A stretch of 16,042 nt of DNA from NCBI GenBank assembly GCA_015259045.1, contig JABZHD010000011.1, forward strand, positions 1 to 16,042. The letters are read 5' to 3'. Shown piece after piece: positions 6,739 through 14,005 of the stretch. Made by a program: the position numbers and the translations under genes. Below the pieces are notes generated by a model. That model was not told the origin of the DNA. It made no database searches and was given only the letters and a program-made list of their open reading frames with translations. The DNA comes from Atopobium sp. (GTDB lineage: Bacteria > Actinomycetota > Coriobacteriia > Coriobacteriales > Atopobiaceae). How positions within the stretch are numbered: position 1 is the first letter of the stretch; each line of letters starts with the position of its first letter.

Positions 6739-8454
6739 CTATGGCAAAATCCATGCAGGTAGACCATCAGAGAAGATGCGCGCGAGTGGGTACGCTTCTT
6801 CAATAGTCAGTGTTGTAACAACGTGATAAGGGCCTTCTGCTGACGTGTCAAATACCAGCGCAAGGGGTTTCTCGCCATCGGTGGTGGGAAGTGCAAGGTA
6901 GACGCAGTGCTTGGATGGATTGTAGAGCTCAACGGCCATGCGCCATCCGCGCTTTGCTGCTCGCAGGGCGTTTTGCACCAGAGGCGAGTTGTCATCAAAT
7001 CCACGCTCTGAATCAAAGAGAAGGGGTGTGGCAGCTGGGACGGGGAGCGAGAAGTCGGCGTCGGTATGCATGAGCTGCTGCTCGTTCTTTCTGTAGACGT
7101 ACGCTGCGGAAAGGCAAGCCTGTGCCACTTGTAACGAGGGTGCGTCGCTCAGATAGGTGGTGCAAAGCGCGTTCCAGTCGGAGACAGGGGCCTCGTTCAT
7201 AACCACGTCAACTGGATTGACGGGCAGCTGCTTTGCTGCAGCAGGAAGCTTTTCCCATGAAGCAATGCCAGACTTTGGCAGTCCGCGAAGCACATCAACT
7301 GTCTGATCATGTAGTTCATCTGCAGAAACGCTGAGCTTCAAGAGCGTCCAGGGACGCAGAGCACCGCGCTTAGACTTACGAATGGTGGCGGTAATAACCT
7401 CGTCTGTCTGCGGTTTCTTGTAACGCGTGTTAAACGTAAACGTGCCGCCCTTTGAAATAAGCGTGCGAGAAGACTCGGCAAGTTTGAAGTCTTCTTCCAG
7501 CTGCTTGAGGACGTTGGCGTCGACGGGAGCCATCTGATACAAAATGCCGAGAAGCTCGTTGTTAACGTGGACGTCTTCCTCAAAATTGGCAGGGTATGTT
7601 GGGGCGGGGGCATGAGTCTCATTCTGATTGATTGCCTGCGTAGAAGCCTGGGATTCAGAGACTGTAGTACTAGAGACAGAACTTGTTGCATTCAGTGCCT
7701 GTTGCAATACTGAAGGAGCGGCCTCAAGCGTCTTCTCTTCATCGGAGCCGTCGTAGGGGTTGTAGGTAACGGTAAGCGAGATGGTAGGCTCGGGCACTGT
7801 AGGCTCAGGCACTACAGGCTCAGGCACTGTCAGCTCGGCAGCTTTAGGCTCTGGAGCTGGTGTTTTGGTCTCGGCAGATTCCGGAGCGACATCATCGATT
7901 CCAGCGGGTTCTGGAGTGGCATCATCGGCAGATTCTTGCTGGATGTCTTCTTCAGGCGCCTCAGCAGCAGACTCCTCTGCGACTAGTGCTGTTTCTGCAA
8001 CAGACAGTTCCTCCGAGTTCTCTACGACAGGCACCTCTTCTGTCTCCGTCGGCTCTTCTTGGGTAGGAAGTTCTTCCGCTTCAGGCTCCGTCTCAACTAC
8101 CAGGTGTTTTGGCTTGAGAGCTCGAATGGACTTTGCCCCACGGCGGCGCTTCCAAGGCTTGCTGTTGTTTTGCGCCTCGATGTTTTTCTCGCCAGTTACA
8201 AGGGCAGCCTCAAAGGTGTCAAAAGTCAAAAGCGTTGCGTAGACATAACCCTTTTTGAAGGCTGTGATCTTAATGAAATCGGGACACGCCTCCATGAGCG
8301 CGCGGATGTCGTCAAAGCCAAAATCCTGCGGTGCAAGGTCGTCTTCAATGAGCACGCCCTCAACGGTAGAGAGGGGAGTCTGCTTAGAGACGCCAATGGT
8401 TGCTTTGAGTAGTTTATACAGGTAGAGAGCGTGTTCTTGTTTTATAACAGCCAT
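6739..8454 (-). CDS. OST-HTH/LOTUS-like and DUF3825-like domain protein, probable RNA-binding
   Basis: A 571-residue protein with no signal peptide or membrane segment. Residues about 6-85 fit the winged-helix OST-HTH/LOTUS pattern (LYKLLKATIG, then a conserved-looking FGFDDIRALMEACPDFIKI). A basic patch WKRRRGAKSIRALKPKH lies at 101-117. Residues about 120-295 are a low-complexity acidic linker rich in Glu, Pro and Ala, with VPEPT repeats near 209-224. Residues about 299-571 resemble DUF3825: the closing stretch with LYNPSKHCVYLALPTT, then TLTIEEAYPLARIFSDG and a terminal W-I-L matches the family's usual ending. Bacterial LOTUS domains are tied to RNA metabolism, often beside NYN-type nucleases, so RNA binding is likely but the DUF3825 activity is unknown. 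The ATG at 8454 has AGGAG four bases upstream. It is a single-gene unit ending at the hairpin 6625-6658. Confidence 0.72.
   Translation of the reverse strand: MAVIKQEHALYLYKLLKATIGVSKQTPLSTVEGVLIEDDLAPQDFGFDDIRALMEACPDFIKITAFKKGYVYATLLTFDTFEAALVTGEKNIEAQNNSKPWKRRRGAKSIRALKPKHLVVETEPEAEELPTQEEPTETEEVPVVENSEELSVAETALVAEESAAEAPEEDIQQESADDATPEPAGIDDVAPESAETKTPAPEPKAAELTVPEPVVPEPTVPEPTISLTVTYNPYDGSDEEKTLEAAPSVLQQALNATSSVSSTTVSESQASTQAINQNETHAPAPTYPANFEEDVHVNNELLGILYQMAPVDANVLKQLEEDFKLAESSRTLISKGGTFTFNTRYKKPQTDEVITATIRKSKRGALRPWTLLKLSVSADELHDQTVDVLRGLPKSGIASWEKLPAAAKQLPVNPVDVVMNEAPVSDWNALCTTYLSDAPSLQVAQACLSAAYVYRKNEQQLMHTDADFSLPVPAATPLLFDSERGFDDNSPLVQNALRAAKRGWRMAVELYNPSKHCVYLALPTTDGEKPLALVFDTSAEGPYHVVTTLTIEEAYPLARIFSDGLPAWILP
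7784..7828 (-). repeat. Three 15-bp tandem repeats encoding VPEPT
   Basis: Plus-strand units at 7784-7798, 7799-7813 and 7814-7828 differ by one or two bases (GTAGGCTCAGGCACT type). On the minus strand they encode the Val/Pro/Glu repeats of the linker in the DUF3825-like protein. Copy number is likely to vary between strains by slippage. Confidence 0.85.
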
Positions 8455-8468
8455 GATGCTCCTGAGAT

Positions 8469-8493
8469 AGTAGTTAGTGGACTACATACTACT
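8469..8493. promoter_or_regulatory. Imperfect palindrome in the 8455-8599 divergent region
   Basis: AGTAGTTAGT at 8469-8478 faces ACTACATACTACT at 8481-8493; the arms are complementary apart from a three-base insertion. On the minus strand it overlaps a weak promoter-like pair (TTGTCT, 16 bases, TATGTA), so it could be an operator for the DUF3825-like gene. No regulator gene is adjacent. Confidence 0.35.
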
Positions 8494-8599
8494 CGATTTT
8501 GAACAGACAAAGATACTGATTACGCACAGAAAGTCGCAATACGTAGCGAAAAAGCGAGAACTGGACTGATAGAATAAAGCTAGATTGAAGGGAGCTTAC

Positions 8600-10003
8600 A
8601 TGATTGGTCGTTTTATTAAGAGAGCTGCAGTTAGAGCTGCAGGTTTAGCAATTACTCAGTATGCCGCAAAGGCAGCACTTCAATCCGAGGCTGGAAGAAA
8701 GCTGCTTGCTACAACGGCTTCTAAGGCTGCTAACTTAGCAGGTAATATCGCAAAAGAGCAGATTACAGCTGGGTTTAATGCTCATATTAGGCCAGCACTG
8801 CCAAGCGGCGATGCTATTCAGTCGTCAGTCGCTCGCGCTCAGTCTGCGCTTCGTTCGGCTCAGACCTCTGTTTTGGCTGCTCAGGCACAGCTTCAGTCTA
8901 ATCTAGAGAATCGTTTTTCTCGCCCAAAGAACAAGCTTTCAAAGCAACTTGCAAGCACTGCAGAGTCGCTTGAAGAGATGGGGGAGACCCTGGCCGAGCA
9001 CCAGGATGCTGCCGCAGATATCGCAGTTGCAGATGTTGTTGAGGAAATTGCTGCTCAAAACGAACAGGATTCTGACGCTCTGTTAGCTTCTACCAAGAAG
9101 CGTAAGTCGTTTAGAAACGCGGCAATTGCTGGTGGCGTTGTGGCTGGTGCTGCTCTTGGCTTAGCTGCATACGGTGCTTATTCTATTGCTCCACGCAAGC
9201 AAAATGATCGCCTGCTTCTGGAGCGTTGGCACGAGATTGCTCGTCATCGCTATGCTCACCGTGGCCTCTACAACAACGAGGCAGGCATTCCAGAGAACTC
9301 TCTGCTTGCTTTCCGTGCAGCTGTCGAGAAGGGCTTTGGCTCCGAGGTTGATGTTCACCTGACCGCAGACAATAAGCTGGTTGTTGTTCACGATTCTGCA
9401 CTTGATCGTCTCTGCGGCGTACAGAAGATTGTTGAGGAATCCACGCTGGAAGAGCTCCGTGGTCTTAGATTGCTTGCCACTGACGAGCAGATTCCAACAT
9501 TTGAGGAAGTCCTTGAGGTTTATGCATGGAGCGGCTCCGGTGAGCTGCCTGCACCTTTGATTATTGAGGCTAAGACGCGCAACAATAACGCTGAGCAGCT
9601 GACAGAAAAGATCATGCAGGCTCTTGATCTTCGCCCTGTCCGCGCCTGCATCGAGAGCTTTGACCCTCGCGTTTTGCAGTGGCTGCGTCAGAACCGTCCC
9701 GAGATGCTCCGTGGTCAGCTCTCAGAGAATTTTCTGGTAGACCGTCAGACCAAGCACATGAACATTGCTACGCGAGCCGGCGCCACAGCTCTCTTTGGCA
9801 ATTCTGTTGGTCGTCCAGACTTCATTTCTTACAAGTTTGAAGATCGCAAAAACCCCTTTGTAAAGCTGGCTTGCAATACCATGGGCGCACACCTCATCAC
9901 CTGGACCGTTAGGAGCGAGGAGGACATGATTGCCTCCGAGCTTGAGGGCGCTCCCGTCATCTTTGAGGGCTTTATTCCAACTCCTGCGTCACTGATCAAC
10001 TAG
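8600..10003 (+). CDS. Membrane-anchored glycerophosphodiester phosphodiesterase
   Basis: 467 residues. The C-terminal domain from about 215 is a GDPD TIM barrel, which hydrolyses glycerophosphodiesters to sn-glycerol 3-phosphate and an alcohol. Visible motifs are AHRG (219-222), EVDVHLT (249-255), VVHD (262-265) and IEAK (322-325), the expected catalytic and metal residues. Ahead of it lies an unusual 170-residue Ala/Gln-rich helical region, then KKRK and one glycine/alanine-rich hydrophobic segment at about 173-195. If the basic side stays inside, the catalytic domain is extracellular and could act on lipids or glycerophosphate polymers. ATG 8600 is preferred to TTG 8585 because AAGGGAG lies six bases before it. 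It stands alone, with a terminator at 10123-10154. Confidence 0.9.
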   Translation: MIGRFIKRAAVRAAGLAITQYAAKAALQSEAGRKLLATTASKAANLAGNIAKEQITAGFNAHIRPALPSGDAIQSSVARAQSALRSAQTSVLAAQAQLQSNLENRFSRPKNKLSKQLASTAESLEEMGETLAEHQDAAADIAVADVVEEIAAQNEQDSDALLASTKKRKSFRNAAIAGGVVAGAALGLAAYGAYSIAPRKQNDRLLLERWHEIARHRYAHRGLYNNEAGIPENSLLAFRAAVEKGFGSEVDVHLTADNKLVVVHDSALDRLCGVQKIVEESTLEELRGLRLLATDEQIPTFEEVLEVYAWSGSGELPAPLIIEAKTRNNNAEQLTEKIMQALDLRPVRACIESFDPRVLQWLRQNRPEMLRGQLSENFLVDRQTKHMNIATRAGATALFGNSVGRPDFISYKFEDRKNPFVKLACNTMGAHLITWTVRSEEDMIASELEGAPVIFEGFIPTPASLIN

Positions 10004-10014
10004 CTTTCTCAGTA

Positions 10015-10088
10015 GGCGAGAAGACCACTTGGCGAGAAGACCGTCTGGTTGATACTTCCGTTCGCGCGCAGCGGTCAAGAGCAGCGGT
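10015..10088 (+). repeat. Short direct repeats downstream of the GDPD gene
   Basis: GGCGAGAAGACC occurs at 10015-10026 and 10031-10042, and GCAGCGGT at 10068-10075 and 10081-10088. They lie in the untranslated tail before the terminator. No function is evident. Confidence 0.8.
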
Positions 10089-10122
10089 TACGCTCAACGT
10101 TCAAAACACATAGGTATCTGGG

Positions 10123-10154
10123 ACTCCACGGGTTTCTCGCCCGTGGAGTTTCTT
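10123..10154 (+). terminator. Intrinsic terminator after the GDPD gene
   Basis: ACTCCACGGG (10123-10132) pairs with CCCGTGGAGT (10140-10149) across a seven-base loop, and the stem runs into TTTCTT. Strong GC-rich stem plus T-rich tail on the plus strand. Confidence 0.85.
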
Positions 10155-10183
10155 GTGAAAAGTTCCTTAAGATTGTTGTATGA

Positions 10184-10199
10184 ATATATGTACATATAT
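10184..10199. promoter_or_regulatory. Perfect 16-bp palindrome upstream of the metal ATPase, candidate operator
   Basis: ATATATGTACATATAT is perfectly self-complementary and lies 46 bases before the ATPase start, where a metal-responsive repressor would act. AT-rich palindromes of this kind are used by ArsR/SmtB-type and other metal regulators in front of P1B ATPases. No such regulator is encoded in the window, so the partner is unknown. Confidence 0.45.
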
Positions 10200-10245
10200 C
10201 AATTTAAGGAGTAGACTAGGCAAAACAACAACCCAAGGAGGAGCT

Positions 10246-12141
10246 ATGAGCTCAAAGACAAAGGTGAAGATTGCTCGCATTGTCTGTTCTGCTGTTTTGC
10301 TAGGTATTGCTTACGCGGTTGAACACGCATTTGACCTGCAGCTCTGGCAGGCACTGTTGCTTTACCTGTTACCTTACGCTGTTGCGGGATACGATGTTGT
10401 TCTAGAAGCATGGGAGAGCATCACTGAGGGCGAGTGCTTTAACGAAGACTTGCTCATGACCATTGCTACTGTTGGTGCCTTGCTCATTGGCTTTCTGCCT
10501 AACGGTTCTCCTATGTTTGATGAGGCCGTCTTTGTCATGCTGTTCTTCCAGGTAGGAGAAGTGTTTGAACACCTTGCTTCCGATAACAGCAAGAAATCTA
10601 TTGCCAAGCTTATGGATATCCGTCCTGACAGCGCAACGGTTGAACGTGACGGACAGCTGCTTACTATCTCTCCAGAAGAAGTTGGGCTAGGAGAGATTAT
10701 TGTGGTAAAGCCTGGCGATCGCGTCCCGGTGGACGCAGAGATCGTCGAGGGTTCTACCAGTCTTGATACCGTTGCTCTTACTGGTGAGAGCGTGCCTCGT
10801 GACGCAACGGTGGGGGATAACATTATCTCGGGCTGCGTAAACCTTTCTGGCGTGGTTCGTGCTCGCGTTACCCACCTCTATGAAGACTCTACTGCTTCCC
10901 GCATCATTAAGCTGGTAGAGAGCTCAAACCAAAACAAGTCCAAGAGCGAGAGTTTTATTCGTCGTTTTTCTCGCGTGTATACTCCAGCAGTTGTTTACAG
11001 TGCCATTGCGCTGGCGTTTTTGCCACCACTGCTTTCGGGGGACTTTGTAGCTAACGCTTCTACCTGGGCTGTAAGGGCGCTTACCTTCCTTATTGCATCT
11101 TGTCCGTGTGCGCTGGTAGTTTCCGTGCCACTGGCCTTCTTTGGCGGTATTGGCGCTGCTTCAAAGGAGGGTATCCTAATCAAGGGCTCTGCGTACATTG
11201 ATATACTTTCTACCCTTGATACCGTTGCCTTTGACAAGACCGGTACGCTGACTGAGGGTGTTTTTGAGGTCCTTGCTGTTCATCCTCGGGCCATTGGCGA
11301 GAAGGACCTTCTGCACCTAGCTTCTCACGTTGAGATGCACTCCACGCATCCCATTGCTGCAGCTCTTCGTGCTGCCTATCCAAGCGAGGACGATGACTGT
11401 GTTATCACGGACATCAAAGAAATTGCTGGTCAGGGCATTTGCGCTAACGTGAATGGTAAGAGCGTTGCTGTTGGCAACAGCGCACTTATGGAGAGCGTAG
11501 GAGCTTCTTGGAAAGCGTGCGAGAACTACGGAACCATCATTCACGTGGCTGTTGATGGGACCTACATGGGCCACATTGTTATTTCTGACCGCGAACGAGC
11601 TGATGCTCCAGCAGCAATCGCTTCCCTCAAAAACGTTGGCGTTTCTAAGGTTGTTATGCTCACGGGCGATAAACGCGACGTTGCAGAAGAGATTGCTGCT
11701 CAGATGGGCATTACTGAGGTTCGTGCTGAACTGCTTCCACAGGATAAGGTTTCTGCCGTTGAAGGCCTTCTCGCCCAAAAGACAGCTGGTAAGTCCCTTG
11801 CTTTTGTCGGTGACGGCATCAATGATGCACCCGTTCTTGCACGCGCTGATGTAGGCGTTGCTATGGGCGGTTTGGGGTCTGATGCTGCTATTGAGGCCGC
11901 CGACGTAGTTCTTATGGACGACAAGCTTTCTAAGCTCTCAAAGGCCGTAAAGATTGCTCGTCATACCTTGGGTATTGCAAAGCAAAATATTGTGTTTGCC
12001 ATTGGCGTTAAGGTTGCTGTTTTGATCCTTGCAGCCTTTGGTTTGGCTCCTATGTGGCTAGCGGTCTTTGGAGACATAGGCGTTATGGTGCTTGCGGTTC
12101 TTAATTCCACTAGAGCTTTGAATATAAAGTCGATCAAGTAA
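10246..12141 (+). CDS. P1B-type heavy-metal-exporting ATPase (Zn/Cd/Co type)
   Basis: A 631-residue integral membrane ATPase that would pump divalent metal ions out of the cytoplasm. The core is complete: TGES (179-182, actuator), CPC (286-288, metal-binding membrane motif), DKTGT (330-334, phosphorylated Asp330), HP (368-369), TGDK (473-476) and GDGINDAP (522-529). Lys589 and Asp610 in the last two helices (VKVAVL, FGDIG) and the ending NSTRAL resemble the ZntA/CadA subgroup, which favours Zn2+/Cd2+ rather than Cu+. There is no N-terminal GMTCxxC metal-binding domain, so it is a short form. ATG 10246 is chosen because AAGGAGG (10235-10241) precedes it; an in-frame ATG at 10180 would add 22 unlikely residues running through the upstream palindrome. 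The exact metal is not proven. Confidence 0.93.
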   Translation: MSSKTKVKIARIVCSAVLLGIAYAVEHAFDLQLWQALLLYLLPYAVAGYDVVLEAWESITEGECFNEDLLMTIATVGALLIGFLPNGSPMFDEAVFVMLFFQVGEVFEHLASDNSKKSIAKLMDIRPDSATVERDGQLLTISPEEVGLGEIIVVKPGDRVPVDAEIVEGSTSLDTVALTGESVPRDATVGDNIISGCVNLSGVVRARVTHLYEDSTASRIIKLVESSNQNKSKSESFIRRFSRVYTPAVVYSAIALAFLPPLLSGDFVANASTWAVRALTFLIASCPCALVVSVPLAFFGGIGAASKEGILIKGSAYIDILSTLDTVAFDKTGTLTEGVFEVLAVHPRAIGEKDLLHLASHVEMHSTHPIAAALRAAYPSEDDDCVITDIKEIAGQGICANVNGKSVAVGNSALMESVGASWKACENYGTIIHVAVDGTYMGHIVISDRERADAPAAIASLKNVGVSKVVMLTGDKRDVAEEIAAQMGITEVRAELLPQDKVSAVEGLLAQKTAGKSLAFVGDGINDAPVLARADVGVAMGGLGSDAAIEAADVVLMDDKLSKLSKAVKIARHTLGIAKQNIVFAIGVKVAVLILAAFGLAPMWLAVFGDIGVMVLAVLNSTRALNIKSIK

Positions 12142-12166
12142 AAGAGTCAGGGCTGTTGGCCTAAAA

Positions 12167-12192
12167 AGGAGCGCTCGCAAAGGAGCGCTCCT
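12167..12192. terminator. Hairpin between convergent ATPase and trmB genes
   Basis: AGGAGCGCTC (12167-12176) pairs perfectly with GAGCGCTCCT (12183-12192) over a six-base loop. On the minus strand the stem is followed by TTTTT (plus 12163-12167 region), fitting a terminator for the trmB/yfbR unit. On the plus strand only a weak T-rich stretch follows, but it may act in both directions. Confidence 0.82.
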
Positions 12193-12242
12193 ACAAAGGT
12201 TGTTTTCACAAACGGCTGTTTCTACACAGAGCCAATTACAAA

Positions 12243-13070
12243 TTACTGAGCCTTCTTACGAAGTCTACGAGCACGGTTTGCAAGATTGCGGACCGTGCTT
12301 TCCATTCCATGAGGAACGTAGGTTAGTGACTCTAAATCTTCTGGAAGGTAGTCAACAAGACTGACAGGCTCTGTGGGTGTGAAATCTGCTGGCACAGGAC
12401 CTGGGGCAATCAGATACGCGTGCACCTTAGCACCCTGGGCGCCAAGTTTTTGTTCGTACTCACTGGGAACATCGTGAGGAAAATCGTTCTGTGCATCTCG
12501 CGTTTTCCAAATAAAGTTGTAACCAGCAACTTCAACTTGCTCAAGAGAAAAATCAAAAAGTGGCTGACTGTCCGTTTTAAGACGAACAACACCCTCTTTA
12601 GCCAAAACATTTCTATACTGCATAAGACGCTCAGCATCAGTGAGGCGCATCTTTGCCTGTCTGATTCGAGGAAATGGTGCAGGGAAGTTGAGGTAAATAA
12701 CAGAGACTTCTTCTGGCGAGAAGTACTCATCAATCTTCATGCCGGTACCAGGTACTACGATGGCGTTAGGCACTCCTGCTTCATAAATTGTTTTAGCAGC
12801 ATATGAAATACAGATAGGTTCTGTATCAATGGCTACAAAAAGCACGTTAGGATTTGCCTTAGCTTGAGCGGCAGTAAAAGATCCCTTGCCGCAGCCAAGG
12901 TCTACACGGACCTCAGAGAAGGGAACATGCCCCTCAGCAGTAATTGGCGCACACGCAGAAGCCCACGTTCCTCTCAAAGCCTCTGGATGAGGCTCAATAA
13001 CGCTGGAATACGCCTCTAAGCGCTCTTCCAGAACAAAGTTTTTAGGCAAACGTGCATGTAGTGCGCGCAA
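12243..13070 (-). CDS. trmB: tRNA (guanine-N7-)-methyltransferase
   Basis: A cytoplasmic SAM-dependent enzyme methylating N7 of G46 in tRNA. Of 275 residues, VDLGCGKG (56-63) is the SAM-binding loop and IDTEP (81-85) the ribose-binding strand. LNFPAPFPRIRQAK (127-140) stands where the family has (N)F(P/S)DPWPKxRHxK; LKTDSQPLFDFS (164-175) and SEYEQKLG (203-210) complete the signature. Two oddities: the Asp of DPW is Ala131, and about 50 extra residues follow the usual end, finishing in a basic Arg/Lys stretch. The start is TTG at 13070, supported by GAGGAG five bases upstream; no in-frame ATG lies early enough to keep the SAM motif. It follows yfbR after 37 bases and is probably cotranscribed with it. 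Confidence 0.9.
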   Translation of the reverse strand: MRALHARLPKNFVLEERLEAYSSVIEPHPEALRGTWASACAPITAEGHVPFSEVRVDLGCGKGSFTAAQAKANPNVLFVAIDTEPICISYAAKTIYEAGVPNAIVVPGTGMKIDEYFSPEEVSVIYLNFPAPFPRIRQAKMRLTDAERLMQYRNVLAKEGVVRLKTDSQPLFDFSLEQVEVAGYNFIWKTRDAQNDFPHDVPSEYEQKLGAQGAKVHAYLIAPGPVPADFTPTEPVSLVDYLPEDLESLTYVPHGMESTVRNLANRARRLRKKAQ

Positions 13071-13107
13071 AGCAACTCCTCAACAAGTGGGCAAAATCAG
13101 CGTTTCT

Positions 13108-13725
13108 TTACAGAAGCTGATCAAGCGTTTCTCCGTACGAAGGTAGGAATTCTGTCATAAAATCGCGCACTTCTGGAAGAGAATCTGCTAAATCTTCAAC
13201 AACTCCACGAGTTGAGGCTTCAGCGGTAATAAATTCTGAGTTTCCAGACTGAGCCTCCTCAATACACTTAATGAGTGCTGCAATCTTATCTGCAGCCTTA
13301 ATAAGCTTTCTAAGATAAGCTTCACTCTCTGAAGCCTCAGCGCTGTGAGTAAGCACCTGAGCATAGGCATCTTGCAGGTCTTCTGGCAGTGTGGAGAGAA
13401 TGGTTTTCTCGGCACGTGTCTCTACCTGATGATACGCATCTCTAATCTCTGAATTAGCATACTTTACAGGCGTGGGCATGTCTCCGGTGATAATCTCTGA
13501 TGCATCGTGATATATACCAATAAGAGCTGCACGATCTGCGTCAAGATTTCTGTGATAGCGCACATTTGCAATAATTGCTAGGCAGTGAGAAATAACGGCC
13601 ACGTCAAGGGCGTGTTCAGCAAGGCTTTCTGATCGAGAATTGCGCATAAGCGACCAGCGCTCAATGTAGCGCATGCGAGAAATAAGTGCAAAAAAGCTGG
13701 ACTGCGACGAAGAATTCTGAGACAT
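13108..13725 (-). CDS. yfbR: HD-domain 5'-deoxynucleotidase, YfbR-like
   Basis: A cytoplasmic metal-dependent phosphohydrolase removing phosphate from deoxynucleoside 5'-monophosphates, part of dNTP pool control and salvage. The 205 residues match the family length. RW (23-24), SLAEHALDVA with His38, YHDASEIITGDMPTPVKY (72-89) with His73-Asp74 and Glu77, and AADKIAAL with Asp near 146 reproduce the catalytic set known from E. coli YfbR. The ATG at 13725 has a strong AGGAGG about five bases upstream. It is first in a minus-strand pair with trmB. The substrate preference is taken from the family; other HD nucleotidases are possible. Confidence 0.88.
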   Translation of the reverse strand: MSQNSSSQSSFFALISRMRYIERWSLMRNSRSESLAEHALDVAVISHCLAIIANVRYHRNLDADRAALIGIYHDASEIITGDMPTPVKYANSEIRDAYHQVETRAEKTILSTLPEDLQDAYAQVLTHSAEASESEAYLRKLIKAADKIAALIKCIEEAQSGNSEFITAEASTRGVVEDLADSLPEVRDFMTEFLPSYGETLDQLL

Positions 13726-13781
13726 TGCCCCTCCTTAATTTGTTTTCTCAACCTTACCACGGATACCGGACAAAAACTGTT

Positions 13782-13810
13782 TTGACACAACTATGCAATG
13801 TAGTCATAGC
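13782..13810 (+). promoter_or_regulatory. Candidate promoter and dyad upstream of the amidohydrolase
   Basis: A perfect -35 hexamer TTGACA lies at 13782-13787. The hexamer 17 bases on (CATAGC, 13805-13810) is a poor -10. CTATG (13791-13795) and CATAG (13805-13809) form an inverted repeat in the spacer, so this may be a promoter dependent on, or blocked by, a regulator. The leader to the start codon would be nearly 200 bases. Confidence 0.35.
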
Positions 13811-14005
13811 AAATATGAAGTAATCAAATACTTTAGATGTTTATATGAAATTATTGATATCTGAACATCCGTTCATGGGTATTTTTGCTCCGCTTACCGG
13901 CAACCATGGCTAACTTATTCCAAAGGAGTTAACCCGGGCTTACTATGCAAGTAAACCTCGTCCGTTTAAAAGAAGTGAGCGGACAACAAAGGAAGGATGG
14001 GAAAC

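Noticed and set aside
7781-8242. Plus-strand frame encoding a Ser/Gly/Thr-rich protein
   Set aside because: It is the antisense of the repetitive Glu/Pro/Ala linker of the minus-strand gene; the composition follows from the repeat.
10180-10245. In-frame extension of the metal ATPase from ATG 10180
   Set aside because: It has no ribosome site and crosses a perfect palindrome, while AAGGAGG sits correctly before ATG 10246.
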